Shown piece after piece: positions 26,393 through 34,886 of a DNA stretch of 64,000 bases; within the stretch, counting starts at the first letter, position 1; every line of letters starts with the position of its first letter. Both the position numbers and the translations under genes were made by a program. The stretch is taken from positions 1 through 64,000 of the forward strand of contig NZ_JAJNCL010000013.1 in the NCBI RefSeq assembly GCF_021025955.1. Reading direction: 5' to 3'. This DNA is from Rhodococcus qingshengii. GTDB taxonomy: Bacteria; Actinomycetota; Actinomycetes; Mycobacteriales; Mycobacteriaceae. The notes beneath the pieces are model-generated. The model did not search any database, was not told the origin of the DNA, and saw nothing but the letters and a program-made list of their open reading frames with translations.

Positions 26393-27787
26393 ATGACGGG
26401 TCAGCGAGTTCGGCGAGCTTCACATCTGCGGTTGGTGCCTGCACACCAAGCGGCGCAAGGCCAGATGAAGGCCCTTACACCGAGGCAGATGCGGAATCAG
26501 CGGCGACGGCCGGAGGTGGCGAACTTTGTCATGCGGATCGAACTCGATTGCATCACGCCGCCTATTTGGAGACGGTTTTCGGTTCCGTCGAATATCGAAC
26601 TGGACCAACTTCATTTGATTGTGCAGGCGGTGATGGGATGGGGAGATCAACACGCTCATCAGTGGGTGAGTGTCCATCATTCAACGGACAATGGCCCAGA
26701 TCGGTATATCGCACGAGAAGTGATCGAGCGCGACGGATACCAGGAAGACGAGTTTGGTGAGGACGAAGTCCGGATCGACGAGGCAGTTACCGCGGTAGGG
26801 GAGTACGTCCGTTATGAGTACAACGCCCGCGCAAGGTGGAGTCACACGTTGGTTCTCGAGCAGATTGTCGAAGACCAGCCGATTTCTGAGCCATCCTGTC
26901 TCGACGGCGAGAGAGCGTGCCCGCCGGAGGATTCTGGCGGTCCGATCGGGTATCGCGAGTTCCTGAACGTGCAGGCGAGTGCCGGACTGTTCGATCCCGA
27001 ACGTTTTGTTCCCGCAGAGTCCAATGCAGCAGTCACCATTGCAGTGGCACTGCATAAATCACCGCCTGTGGGAAGCTCGCTGTTCGAGAATTTCTTGCGC
27101 CGCCTGTCGGTTCATTCCGCGCCGAAACTGTTTGCCGCAGTCGCCAAATCGGAGCTTCGTGGCGGATATGACAACTATTTCGAGGTGATGCGTGAGGGAG
27201 CAACCCGCCAACTGCTGTGGCTGCTGAACTCCGCGCGAGGTGGTGGGATTGTTTTGACGGCATCCGGGTCACTTCCTTCGGACCATGTTGCGGCCGCCCG
27301 AGACGAACTCGATTGGGGCAGTGACTGGATCGATGTCACGGCAGGGAGTGACTCGCAATTGGCAGTACTCGTTGAAGCCGCAAAGACACTGAGATTTGTC
27401 CGGAAACTCCGAGGCAAATTGATTCTGACTCGACTCGGCGCGTCAGTGCTTGCATATGAAGGCGAGCTGTGGCGTCACATCGTGACGGCCATGCCGTTGG
27501 GAAAGGGTGAGTTGGCGCAGGAAGCCGGCCGAATTCTGTTCCTTACATTGGCTGCCGGCTTGTCGGAGTGCGAACGTAGTGACGTGATGATCGAAGGACT
27601 CACGGCACTGGGTTGGTCGACAACAGACGGAACCCGCCTCGGCGACGACGATTGGACGTGGATGGTACGAGACACCCTTTTGTACCTGCGAATGATCGGG
27701 GCGATTGTCTCCAATCCGCTGGACCAGCATGTTTCCGCCGATCCCGAGTGGGGCCGACGGTTTGCCAGGATGGTCCTGTCGATGTAG
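26393..27787 (+). CDS. pRiA4b ORF-3-like family protein (second copy)
   Basis: A 464-residue paralogue of the gene at 308. Shared segments include the N-terminal SHLRLVP, MRIELDCITPPIWRRFSV, LDQLHLIVQAVMGWGDQHAHQW and RACPPEDSGGPIGYREFL. The two proteins also align in the last 100 residues (LAAGLSECERSDVMI against LAAGLSPAERHLFVS). They keep about the same length but differ at many positions, so this is an old duplication. The N-terminus carries an extra basic stretch (QMRNQRRRPE). Biochemical role unknown. It is probably leaderless and divergent from the YbjN-type gene. Confidence 0.75.
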   Translation: MTGQRVRRASHLRLVPAHQAAQGQMKALTPRQMRNQRRRPEVANFVMRIELDCITPPIWRRFSVPSNIELDQLHLIVQAVMGWGDQHAHQWVSVHHSTDNGPDRYIAREVIERDGYQEDEFGEDEVRIDEAVTAVGEYVRYEYNARARWSHTLVLEQIVEDQPISEPSCLDGERACPPEDSGGPIGYREFLNVQASAGLFDPERFVPAESNAAVTIAVALHKSPPVGSSLFENFLRRLSVHSAPKLFAAVAKSELRGGYDNYFEVMREGATRQLLWLLNSARGGGIVLTASGSLPSDHVAAARDELDWGSDWIDVTAGSDSQLAVLVEAAKTLRFVRKLRGKLILTRLGASVLAYEGELWRHIVTAMPLGKGELAQEAGRILFLTLAAGLSECERSDVMIEGLTALGWSTTDGTRLGDDDWTWMVRDTLLYLRMIGAIVSNPLDQHVSADPEWGRRFARMVLSM

Positions 27788-28160
27788 GTGAGCGATCGAA
27801 TCGAGCATCGATTTCAATCGATGCGGAGTTGTTATATGCGCTGGAAGCGCACGATTTTTCTGCGACGGAATCATGAATATTTTCGGGTCGAAAAATATCG
27901 GAGTTTTTGTTCGAAATTGCCATCATGCTATGGTCGATTCTCAGTTGTTGAATTGCGTGGTCGAGCCAAAAGCTTGCGCAGAAGATTTATTTTGTGGAGG
28001 TTGGGTTTCCGAAAAGACGAAGTGCGTGTTGCTAGTCAATTGAATATGTGACCGGTGTTGGTATGACGGTCGCTCCTAGGGCGTGCAGAAACGAAGCGCA
28101 AAGATCCTGAACAGGGGTTTTGTGCTTTGTTCTGCCGATTATGTGCGAAGGATGTGGCAT
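27788..28160 (+). other. AT-rich region upstream of the symporter
   Basis: About 370 bases noticeably richer in A and T than the surroundings, without a supported gene. ATATTTTCG (27877-27885) and CGAAAAATAT (27889-27898) form an inverted repeat with one extra base. The promoter of the sodium symporter probably lies here. Confidence 0.45.
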
Positions 28161-29828
28161 GTGACGGGGTCCGACATGGTCCAGTTCAGTACATTGGTGA
28201 TTGTTTCACTGCTTGTTTCCTTTTATGGTGGAACTTTTCTGATTTCTCTTCGTATTGGTAAGAAGCAGGAAAATGCCGACGGTTTTATGACCGCCGGAAA
28301 CAAGTTAGGATTTGGTGTTTCGGCCGCGAGTATGACGGCCACCTGGATTTGGGCGTCGTCGATGTATGCATCCGCCACTTCTGGCTACACCTACGGAATC
28401 TCCGGCCCCATTCACTACGGTTTATGGGGCGCGTTGATGATTCTCTTCATTTATCCGTTCGGCCAGCGAATTCGCAAAGTAGCGCCGAAAGCCCACACAC
28501 TGGCTGAGGTCATGTACGCGCGGCACGGACGCTCAAGTCAGCTGATGCTCGCGGGCTCCAATATCGTCGGTAGTCTCATCAGTTTGATGTCGAACTTCCT
28601 CGCTGGTGGTCTGCTGATCGCGTTGCTTTCGCCGTTCAACTTCATCCAGGGTGTGTTCATCGTTGCGCTGGGCGTTTTGCTGTACACGCTGTGGTCAGGC
28701 TTCCGCGCTTCGGTGTTGACCGACTTCGTTCAGCTGATCGGAATGCTCGGTGCGGTAGCGGTTTTGGTGCCGTTCATCTTCTTTGCGGCGGGGTTCCCGG
28801 CAGCCTTCGAATCCGGGGCAGGCAACCTTACTGCTGAGCAGGGCAACTTCTTCTCGAGCGTTGCCTTCTTCGAGCAGGGTGCGCCATACATCGCGGCAGT
28901 TCTTGCCTACGCAATCGGCAACCAGACCATCGCCCAACGACTCTTCGCAGTCCGCGAGGATCTGATCAAGCCAACTTTCATCACCGCAACCGTGGGATAC
29001 GGCGCAACGGTCATCGGTGTCGGAATGCTGGGTGTTCTCGCGCTGTACCTCGGAATCGAGCCGATGGATGGTGACGTCAACAACCTGATTCCGCAGATGG
29101 CCGCGTCGTACCTGCCCGGAATTTTGCTGGCTGTCTTCTTTGTCATGATCATCGGCGCGCTGTCATCGACGGCGGACTCGGACCTTGCTGCGCTCTCGTC
29201 TATCGTAATGACCGACGTTTACGGCCAAGCCGTCGCAGGCAAGGCTAATGCGAACCCTCGACGGATGCTGCTCATCGGCCGAGTAACGATGATTGTTGCC
29301 ACGGCGGCGGCTATCTCCTTGGCAAGTCTGCAACTGAGCATTCTGGATCTGTTGGTGTTCGTCGGCGCGCTGTGGGGCGCGCTGGTGTTCCCGGTTATCG
29401 CGAGCTTCTATTGGGGAAAGGTCACCAACAGAGCCTTCACTGTGTCGGTGCTGGTGGCGCTTGCCGCCTTCTTGCCCGTCCGATTCAGTTGGGTGCCGAT
29501 GGATGGGATGTTCGGGATCTTCTCCGACATCGTTGCCGTTGTCGGCATCGGAGTGGTGCTGGGGCTCATGGTATTTGGATTCTTCGGTCTGAAGGTCGCG
29601 CAGATCGTCGGCGGCCTGGCGATCGTGCTGTCCGCACCGTTCGCAATCGGCTTCCTGCACGACTACCCAACGCTCAGCGGATCTTTGGTGGCCTATGCCG
29701 TCAGTACCGTCGTGTGCTTTGCGATGTCCGTCAATCAGCGTGAGACGTTCGATTTCGAACTCATCAAGCAGCGGACGGGAGACTTCGACGATGACGAGCT
29801 TCCTGCCGTGGGAGCGTCCGGAAAGTAA
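28161..29828 (+). CDS. Sodium:solute symporter (SSS family)
   Basis: A membrane protein of about 555 residues with 13 or so transmembrane helices. Family features are FYGGTFLISLRIGKKQENADGF at the start (first helix and the ADGF loop), MTATWIWASSMYASATSGY, and SSTADSDLAALSSIVMTDVYG, where the Ser/Asp-rich helix forms part of the sodium site. The family carries acetate, pyruvate, proline, pantothenate or urea; the substrate is not fixed. The start is uncertain: GTG 28161 has GAAGGA eight bases upstream, while ATG 28176 and ATG 28152 are alternatives. It is followed 29 bases later by a 43-residue membrane protein. Confidence 0.85.
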   Translation: MTGSDMVQFSTLVIVSLLVSFYGGTFLISLRIGKKQENADGFMTAGNKLGFGVSAASMTATWIWASSMYASATSGYTYGISGPIHYGLWGALMILFIYPFGQRIRKVAPKAHTLAEVMYARHGRSSQLMLAGSNIVGSLISLMSNFLAGGLLIALLSPFNFIQGVFIVALGVLLYTLWSGFRASVLTDFVQLIGMLGAVAVLVPFIFFAAGFPAAFESGAGNLTAEQGNFFSSVAFFEQGAPYIAAVLAYAIGNQTIAQRLFAVREDLIKPTFITATVGYGATVIGVGMLGVLALYLGIEPMDGDVNNLIPQMAASYLPGILLAVFFVMIIGALSSTADSDLAALSSIVMTDVYGQAVAGKANANPRRMLLIGRVTMIVATAAAISLASLQLSILDLLVFVGALWGALVFPVIASFYWGKVTNRAFTVSVLVALAAFLPVRFSWVPMDGMFGIFSDIVAVVGIGVVLGLMVFGFFGLKVAQIVGGLAIVLSAPFAIGFLHDYPTLSGSLVAYAVSTVVCFAMSVNQRETFDFELIKQRTGDFDDDELPAVGASGK

Positions 29829-29857
29829 CTTTCGAGAGACAAGTGGAAGGGATACGG

Positions 29858-29989
29858 ATGAGTACTGCTCTACTGACCATTTACGTTCTGATCTGGCCTG
29901 CGTTGGTCTTGGTCGTGCTGGGAGTCATCAGCAAGGGATTCTTCAAGGATTGGGCCACTGCTCGCCGCAACGGTGAGGATCTGGTCTAA
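29858..29989 (+). CDS. Small membrane subunit accompanying the symporter
   Basis: A 43-residue protein: MSTALLTIYVLIWPALVLVV, then a short basic/acidic tail (FKDWATARRNGEDLV). One transmembrane helix, N-terminus probably outside. GGAAGGG precedes the ATG at good spacing. Short proteins of this form, ending in a W-x-A-R-R-x-G-x-x-hydrophobic tail, are annotated as putative transporter small subunits next to sodium:solute symporters in other bacteria (from memory). Its likely role is to stabilise or regulate the symporter. A terminator follows 8 bases later, closing a two-gene operon. Confidence 0.75.
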   Translation: MSTALLTIYVLIWPALVLVVLGVISKGFFKDWATARRNGEDLV

Positions 29990-29996
29990 CTTTTCA

Positions 29997-30031
29997 CGCC
30001 GCCAGCGACGGACTTCTTGTCGGTGGCGGCG
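29997..30031 (+). terminator. Terminator of the symporter operon
   Basis: CGCCGCCAGCGAC and GTCGGTGGCGGCG form a 13-base stem with one mismatch and a 9-base loop, starting 8 bases after the small-subunit stop codon. Confidence 0.7.
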
Positions 30032-30037
30032 GTCATA

Positions 30038-30068
30038 TTGCAATCGGGACTGGGGGCAGCGTTATAGT
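30038..30068 (+). promoter_or_regulatory. Probable promoter of the MarR-fadD15 operon
   Basis: TTGCAA (30038-30043) and TATAGT (30063-30068) are spaced by 19 bases. The -10 ends 6 bases before a GTG at 30075, so the transcript probably starts at the start codon (leaderless). Confidence 0.5.
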
Positions 30069-30074
30069 TGCTCA

Positions 30075-30536
30075 GTGCAACACGACGGAGCAATGGCGCT
30101 CACCGGTCCACCAGCCGTTCATGACGAGCTGGTGCACCTGACGCGGCAGCTGATGACGGGGGATCGGCATTCCGATGACCACCCGTCGATCGCGCAGCAT
30201 TCCTTCCTCTCCTTCATCGGCCGCAACGACGGCTGCAAGGCCACGGAGATCTCCGAAGTCTTCGGCGTCAACCGCTCGACCATCTCGCGCCAAGTGCGCG
30301 GTTGCATCGAGGCAGGCTGGGTGTATGCCGATCCGGGATCCGTTCGTCAGGGCAATCCGCTGCACCTCACGGAGGCGGGCCGCAAATACCTCGACGCCGC
30401 CGACGCGCGTCGGCTCGACCAAGTCGCCGGCAGGCTGCACGATTGGACCGAGTCTGAGGTCGCAGACTTCGCCCGCGCACTACACCGCTTCAGAATCAGC
30501 ATCGAATCGCAGACCAACGGAGATGACACCCTGTGA
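30075..30536 (+). CDS. MarR-family transcriptional regulator
   Basis: A 153-residue winged-helix regulator. The recognition region is NDGCKATEISEVFGVNRSTISRQVRGCIEAGWV, with the wing at DPGSVRQGNPLHLTEAGRKYLD. GTG 30075 is chosen because a good -10 lies directly upstream; ATG 30093 is the alternative. It overlaps the following acyl-CoA ligase by four bases (GTGA), so the two are co-translated. The likely target is its own operon, with an acyl-CoA or fatty-acid-related ligand; that is inference from context. Confidence 0.82.
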   Translation: MQHDGAMALTGPPAVHDELVHLTRQLMTGDRHSDDHPSIAQHSFLSFIGRNDGCKATEISEVFGVNRSTISRQVRGCIEAGWVYADPGSVRQGNPLHLTEAGRKYLDAADARRLDQVAGRLHDWTESEVADFARALHRFRISIESQTNGDDTL

Positions 30537-32326
30537 GTGAGTACAGTGCCAAAGCCCAGTTCACCATCTCCGACAACGAGTCCGTGGTGCACACCGTCTT
30601 CACTCACGCCGAGCGCACGCCCGAACTGACGGTGTTCTCCCGCCCCAAGGGGGAGGGTTGGGTAGACGTCACAGCCAAGGGGTTCGCCGAGCAGGTCATC
30701 GGCGTCGCAAACGGTCTCATCGCCGCTGGCGTGCAGGCAGGCGACCGCGTCGCACTGCTCTCCGCGACCCGATACGAGTGGACGCTCTTCGACTTCGCCA
30801 TCTGGGCTGCCGGCGCGGCTACCGTTCCGATCTACGACTCGTCGTCTCAGGGGCAGGTCAGCTGGATCCTCGAAGACTCCGAGGCCGTCATCGCGATCGT
30901 CGAAACCGGCGCGCACGAGCAGCTGTTCCAGGACGCGCCAAGCACTCTCAAAGCCGTCATGCAGATCGACGACGGCGCGGTGGAGAAGCTGACCGCACAG
31001 GGCACCGACATTGACGATACCGAGCTGAAGAAGCGACTCGCGGGCATCAAGGCCGACGATCTGGCGTCACTCGTCTACACCTCCGGCACCACAGGCCGTC
31101 CCAAGGGATGCATCCTCACGCATCGCAACTTCCTGTCCGAGGTGCGCGGGATTCTCACGGCATCGATCGGCAAGGTGGCGGTTCCGGGAAACCGAGTCCT
31201 GACCTTCCTGCCGCTCGCTCACGTACTGGCCCGCGCGGTGTCCCTCGCGACGTTCGAAGCTGGTGCGTCGCAGGCCCACTGGTCCGACTTTGCCACCATC
31301 ACAACCCAATTCGAGCGCTACAAGCCCAACACCATCCTCGGTGTTCCGCGTGTCTTCGAAAAAGTTCGCGACGGCGCAGCACGCAAGGCGGAGTCCGGTG
31401 GAAAGATACCCGGCGCGATCTTCGCTTTCGCAGAAGCCACCGCCAAGGAGTACAGCCAAGCTCTCGACAAGGGCGGTCCCTCGCTGATCTTGAAGGCGAA
31501 GCGCGCAGTGGCAGACAAACTCGTGTATTCGAAGCTTCGTGAGGCTCTCGGCGGCGAGTGCTGGTTCGCGATCTCCGGCGGCGGCGCCCTCACTCCTGAG
31601 TTGGGGCACTTCTTCCGTGGGCTCGGAGTTCCGATCTACGAGGGCTATGGCCTCACCGAAACCACAGCAGCGCACTGTGTCAACGTCCCGGGTGCTCAGA
31701 AGATCGGAACCGTCGGACAGCCGATGGGCGGCAACGGGATACGCATCGCCGAGGACGGCGAGATCGAACTCAACGGCGGGGTTGTCTTCAAGGGCTACTG
31801 GAAGAACGACAAGGCCACCGAAGAGACATTCGCAAACGGCTGGATGCGAACCGGTGATCTCGGTGAACTCGACAGCGACGGTTACCTTTCCATCACCGGA
31901 CGCAAGAAGGATCTTCTGGTGACGGCGGGTGGCAAGAACGTCTCGCCCGGCCCGATGGAAGACCGTATCCGTTCGCATTCCATCGTCTCGCAGGCAGTTG
32001 TCGTCGGCGACGGGAAGACCTACATCACGGCGCTGTTGACAGTCGACCCCGAGGTGTTCGAGAAGTGGAAGGCGGAGAACGGCAAGCCTTCTGGTGTCAC
32101 CGTCGCCGAACTACGTGACGACAAGGACCTTCGAGCGGAGCTGCAGAAGGCTGTCGACGACGCCAATGCTGCTGTCTCGCATGCAGAGTCGATCAAGAAG
32201 TTTGTCATTCTCGATCGCGATCTGACCGAGGAAGACGGTGAGATGACAGCGACGCTCAAGATCAAGCGCAATGTTGTCGTCGATCGGTTCTCGAAGGAAA
32301 TCGAAGGAATGTACGCGAAGAGCTAG
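30533..32326 (+). CDS. fadD15: Long-chain fatty-acid-CoA ligase (FadD15 type)
   Basis: A 597-residue adenylate-forming enzyme that activates fatty acids to acyl-CoA through an acyl-AMP. Visible motifs: the P-loop-like LVYTSGTTGRPKGCILTHRNF (A3), GYGLTETTA (A5), the GWMRTGDLGELDSDGYLSITGRKKD block (A7-A8) and a C-terminal lysine region (ATLKIKRNVV). The length and the RKKDLLVTAGGKNVSPGPMED segment match the FadD15/AMP-binding long-chain group. Its GTG start overlaps the MarR stop codon. Its own stop overlaps the end of the convergent excisionase-like gene by four bases. Confidence 0.9.
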   Translation: MSEYSAKAQFTISDNESVVHTVFTHAERTPELTVFSRPKGEGWVDVTAKGFAEQVIGVANGLIAAGVQAGDRVALLSATRYEWTLFDFAIWAAGAATVPIYDSSSQGQVSWILEDSEAVIAIVETGAHEQLFQDAPSTLKAVMQIDDGAVEKLTAQGTDIDDTELKKRLAGIKADDLASLVYTSGTTGRPKGCILTHRNFLSEVRGILTASIGKVAVPGNRVLTFLPLAHVLARAVSLATFEAGASQAHWSDFATITTQFERYKPNTILGVPRVFEKVRDGAARKAESGGKIPGAIFAFAEATAKEYSQALDKGGPSLILKAKRAVADKLVYSKLREALGGECWFAISGGGALTPELGHFFRGLGVPIYEGYGLTETTAAHCVNVPGAQKIGTVGQPMGGNGIRIAEDGEIELNGGVVFKGYWKNDKATEETFANGWMRTGDLGELDSDGYLSITGRKKDLLVTAGGKNVSPGPMEDRIRSHSIVSQAVVVGDGKTYITALLTVDPEVFEKWKAENGKPSGVTVAELRDDKDLRAELQKAVDDANAAVSHAESIKKFVILDRDLTEEDGEMTATLKIKRNVVVDRFSKEIEGMYAKS

Positions 32327-32703
32327 GTGCGTTTGGGGAACTGCTCGCGGTAAGCCATCACGTCATCGAGGCGGAACCTGCGGTGGGTGCCGCGTAGTTC
32401 GATCGGGAGTTTCCCGGCGTCGGCGAGTTTGCGCACATACGTGTCCGAAACGCCGAGGATCTCTGCTGCCTGCGAGGTGGTGAGGAGCTCTGCGACGGGC
32501 CCGAGGGCGACGCTGTCTCCGGCAGCGAGGTACGTCAGGAGCTGCACGACGGCGTCGCCGACCGACGGAGGAATTTCGATGCTCACGCCGTCGAACACCA
32601 GCGTGGTCGTGTCCGTCGAGGTTGCGGCTCTCTGGGCCAGAGCTGTCTTGATTCGCTCGGCAGCGTCGCCGTCGACTGCGGAAACGATGTGGTCGATGCT
32701 CAC
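32323..32703 (-). CDS. Excisionase-type helix-turn-helix DNA-binding protein
   Basis: A 126-residue protein whose C-terminal half is a MerR/Xis-like helix-turn-helix (LLTTSQAAEILGVSDTYVRKLADAGKLP, then ELRGTHRRFRLDDVMAY). The N-terminal half is alpha/beta without a known motif. Actinobacterial relatives are often antitoxins paired with PIN toxins, but no PIN gene follows here: the gene ends inside the fadD15 stop. GTG 32703 has GGAG upstream at good spacing; longer frames run into the RHH gene's region. Possibly an orphan antitoxin or a plain regulator. Confidence 0.75.
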   Translation of the reverse strand: MSIDHIVSAVDGDAAERIKTALAQRAATSTDTTTLVFDGVSIEIPPSVGDAVVQLLTYLAAGDSVALGPVAELLTTSQAAEILGVSDTYVRKLADAGKLPIELRGTHRRFRLDDVMAYREQFPKRT

Positions 32704-32889
32704 GCGGTGTATCTCCGATCGAAGGCAGTGTTTCGCAAGCATAGACAGCGACAGTGTCCGTCGGCCCGCTGGATAGCGCCGTGTGCGTTGCATTACATGT
32801 GTGCCGTGAGTGGAAAACGATTTACCCACGTAGATCGGAATTCGAAGGTTTTGGCGCCCAAAGATATTCGACTCGACGCATACGTAACT

Positions 32890-32903
32890 CACCAAATTTG
32901 GTG
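32890..32903 (+). promoter_or_regulatory. Perfect palindrome, candidate RHH operator
   Basis: CACCAAATTTGGTG is a perfect 14-base palindrome. It lies 24 bases before the GTG of the ribbon-helix-helix gene, at the -35 position relative to a TAACAT -10 box (32914-32919), 7 bases before that GTG. An autorepressor site is the simple reading. Confidence 0.55.
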
Positions 32904-32926
32904 TACCCGCAAGTAACATCCTGAGC

Positions 32927-33172
32927 GTGGCTAGACGATCGGTAACGGTGAGATTCGACGTAGAGGAACTGAGGGCCCTAGAGACCCTCCAAGAGCTCAC
33001 GGGCGCGGACATTTCCAGCGTCATACGTGAAGCTGTGATCGAGCATGCTCGCCGATGTGTTACGCAGGGAAAGCCCCGCGACATCGCCGAGCGACGTAAA
33101 TCGCTGACCTTGCAGGAAGCCTTCGCCAAGTATTCCGCGTTGTGCACCGATGAGGAGAGGGAAGCGTCGTAG
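32927..33172 (+). CDS. Ribbon-helix-helix protein
   Basis: An 81-residue protein. The N-terminus RRSVTVRFDVEELRALETLQELTGADISSVIREAVIEHARR has the beta-strand, two-helix pattern of CopG/MetJ-type DNA-binding proteins. The C-terminal 35 residues are charged (SLTLQEAFAKY). Such proteins are often antitoxins or autorepressors; no toxin gene is next to it, since a flavoprotein gene follows after 124 bases. It is probably leaderless from GTG 32927. Divergent from the excisionase-like gene, 223 bases away. Confidence 0.75.
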   Translation: MARRSVTVRFDVEELRALETLQELTGADISSVIREAVIEHARRCVTQGKPRDIAERRKSLTLQEAFAKYSALCTDEEREAS

Positions 33173-33296
33173 CGCTCTGTCGGTGCGATGGTGACCGGTT
33201 GAGTTCACAGTGATTCTGACTGTGGCGCTGGGTAGTTCGTTCGAGGAATATTGCGGCAGCAGAAGTGTTGCGTAGACCTCTGACAGGAGCTGGCCA

Positions 33297-34886
33297 GTGA
33301 CGGACGTCCTCGAACTCTCCACCGATGTATTGGTGATCGGTGGTGGCCCCGCCGGCGCGTGGGCAGCGTTGCGCGCGGCCAAGGCCGGTGCAGATGTCGT
33401 CCTGGTCGACAAGGGCTATTGCGGAACGAGTGGCGCAACGGCCCCCTCCGGAACGGGTGTTTGGTACGTCGAACCGGATTTGACTGCACGTGAGCGGGCA
33501 AAGGCCGGACGCGAGGCGCTCGGCGGATATCTTGCCGACCACCACTGGATGGACCGCGTTCTCGAGCAGACCTACTCCAACATGGATCTCCTCGCGATAG
33601 AGGGCAGATATCCCTTCCCCGTCGACACCAGCACGGGCAAGCAGATACGCACCGGCTTGCAGGGGCCTGAGTACATGCGGCGGATGCGCACCTGGATTCG
33701 TCGAGCAGGGGTGCGCATCCTCGACCATTCGCCGGCACTGGAGTTGTTGGTGGACGGTGAGGGCCGAGTTCGCGGAGTCGCCGGATACCAGCGTCACGAA
33801 CACCAGGACTACCGCGTCTCGGCAGGCGCGGTAGTGGTCGCCAGCGGAGGTTGTGCGTTTCTCTCCGGTGCGTTGGGCACCAATGTCGATACCGGTGACG
33901 GTGCATTGATGGCAGCCGAAGTCGGAGCCGAGTTCTCCGGGATGGAGTTCTCGAACGCGTACGGAATCGCGGCGGCCGGATCGACGATCACCAAGACGGC
34001 TTACTACGCGTACGCGACGTTCTTCCACGCCGACGGAAGCGTGCTCGAAGGGGCCGGTTCGGCGAAGGGGAGGTCCGTCATCGCCAGCACGTTGCGGAAC
34101 GAGCCGGTCTTCGCGCAGATCGATCGGGCCGACGCCGAGGTGCAGCGTCGAATGAGACTGGGGCAACCCAATTTCTTCCTGCAATTCGATCGCCGCGGAA
34201 TCGATCCCTTCACCGACAAATTCGAAGTCGGGATGCTCGCCGAAGGCACTGTTCGCGGGACTGGGGGAATCAACGTCGTCGACGATGATTGCGCGTCATC
34301 GATTCAAGGACTGTTTGCCGCCGGGGACGCTGCGACCCGAGAGCGAATCTGCGGAGGGTTTACCGGCGGGGGAAGTCACAACGCCGCGTGGGCGATGTCT
34401 TCTGGTTCGTGGGCGGGCACCGGCGCCGCGCGCTATGCGCTGTCGGTCGGACGCGGGGCTACCAGTGGTCTACGCGGAGCCGGAACCGTCGGATTGCGTA
34501 ATCCGGTACGAACCGGGTTTACGGCCGACGACGTTGTGAAAGCTGCTCAGGCGCAGCTGATTCCCTTCGACAAGAACTACCTCCGCAGCGGTGATCGAGT
34601 ATCCGCAGCGCTCGGTGAGCTCGAATCGCTGTGGGGTGCAGTGAGTGCGGATCTGGGCGCGGATCCAGCAGGTCGGATGGCGGCGCGGCAGGCTGCCGCG
34701 ATCACGGCCGTCGGTCGCTGGATGTACCACTCGACGCTGGCGCGGACCGAGACTCGGGGAATGAGCAAGCGGGACGATTATCCCGAACTCGATGTGGCGC
34801 AGCACCATCATGTTCTCACCGGAGGTTTGGATTCGGTGTGGACCCGAACTTCTGAATCTGCCGGGTCTGCACTGGTGGTGTCATGA
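33297..34886 (+). CDS. FAD-dependent oxidoreductase of the fumarate/adenylylsulfate reductase superfamily
   Basis: A 529-residue flavoprotein. DVLVIGGGPAGAWAALRAAKAG (FAD Rossmann) at residues 9-30, followed by YCGTSGATAPSGTG, VVVASGGCAFLSG and, late, GLFAAGDAATRERICGGFTGGGSHNAAWA, where the second FAD contact lies. The C-terminal helical part has RWMYHSTLARTETRGMSKRDDYPE, the usual end of FrdA/AprA-type subunits. The next gene is a 2x[4Fe-4S] ferredoxin overlapping it by four bases, so the pair resembles AprAB: a flavoprotein reducing or oxidising its substrate through the ferredoxin. Substrate unknown. CAGGAG precedes GTG 33297. Confidence 0.85.
   Translation: MTDVLELSTDVLVIGGGPAGAWAALRAAKAGADVVLVDKGYCGTSGATAPSGTGVWYVEPDLTARERAKAGREALGGYLADHHWMDRVLEQTYSNMDLLAIEGRYPFPVDTSTGKQIRTGLQGPEYMRRMRTWIRRAGVRILDHSPALELLVDGEGRVRGVAGYQRHEHQDYRVSAGAVVVASGGCAFLSGALGTNVDTGDGALMAAEVGAEFSGMEFSNAYGIAAAGSTITKTAYYAYATFFHADGSVLEGAGSAKGRSVIASTLRNEPVFAQIDRADAEVQRRMRLGQPNFFLQFDRRGIDPFTDKFEVGMLAEGTVRGTGGINVVDDDCASSIQGLFAAGDAATRERICGGFTGGGSHNAAWAMSSGSWAGTGAARYALSVGRGATSGLRGAGTVGLRNPVRTGFTADDVVKAAQAQLIPFDKNYLRSGDRVSAALGELESLWGAVSADLGADPAGRMAARQAAAITAVGRWMYHSTLARTETRGMSKRDDYPELDVAQHHHVLTGGLDSVWTRTSESAGSALVVS

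Noticed and set aside
27788-28051. An 87-codon frame upstream of the sodium symporter
   Set aside because: It lies in AT-rich sequence, is dominated by Arg, Phe and Ser, and has no motif or ribosome binding site.
32323-33172. A classical toxin-antitoxin module
   Set aside because: Both proteins look like antitoxins or regulators, and no PIN, RelE or other toxin frame is present next to either.
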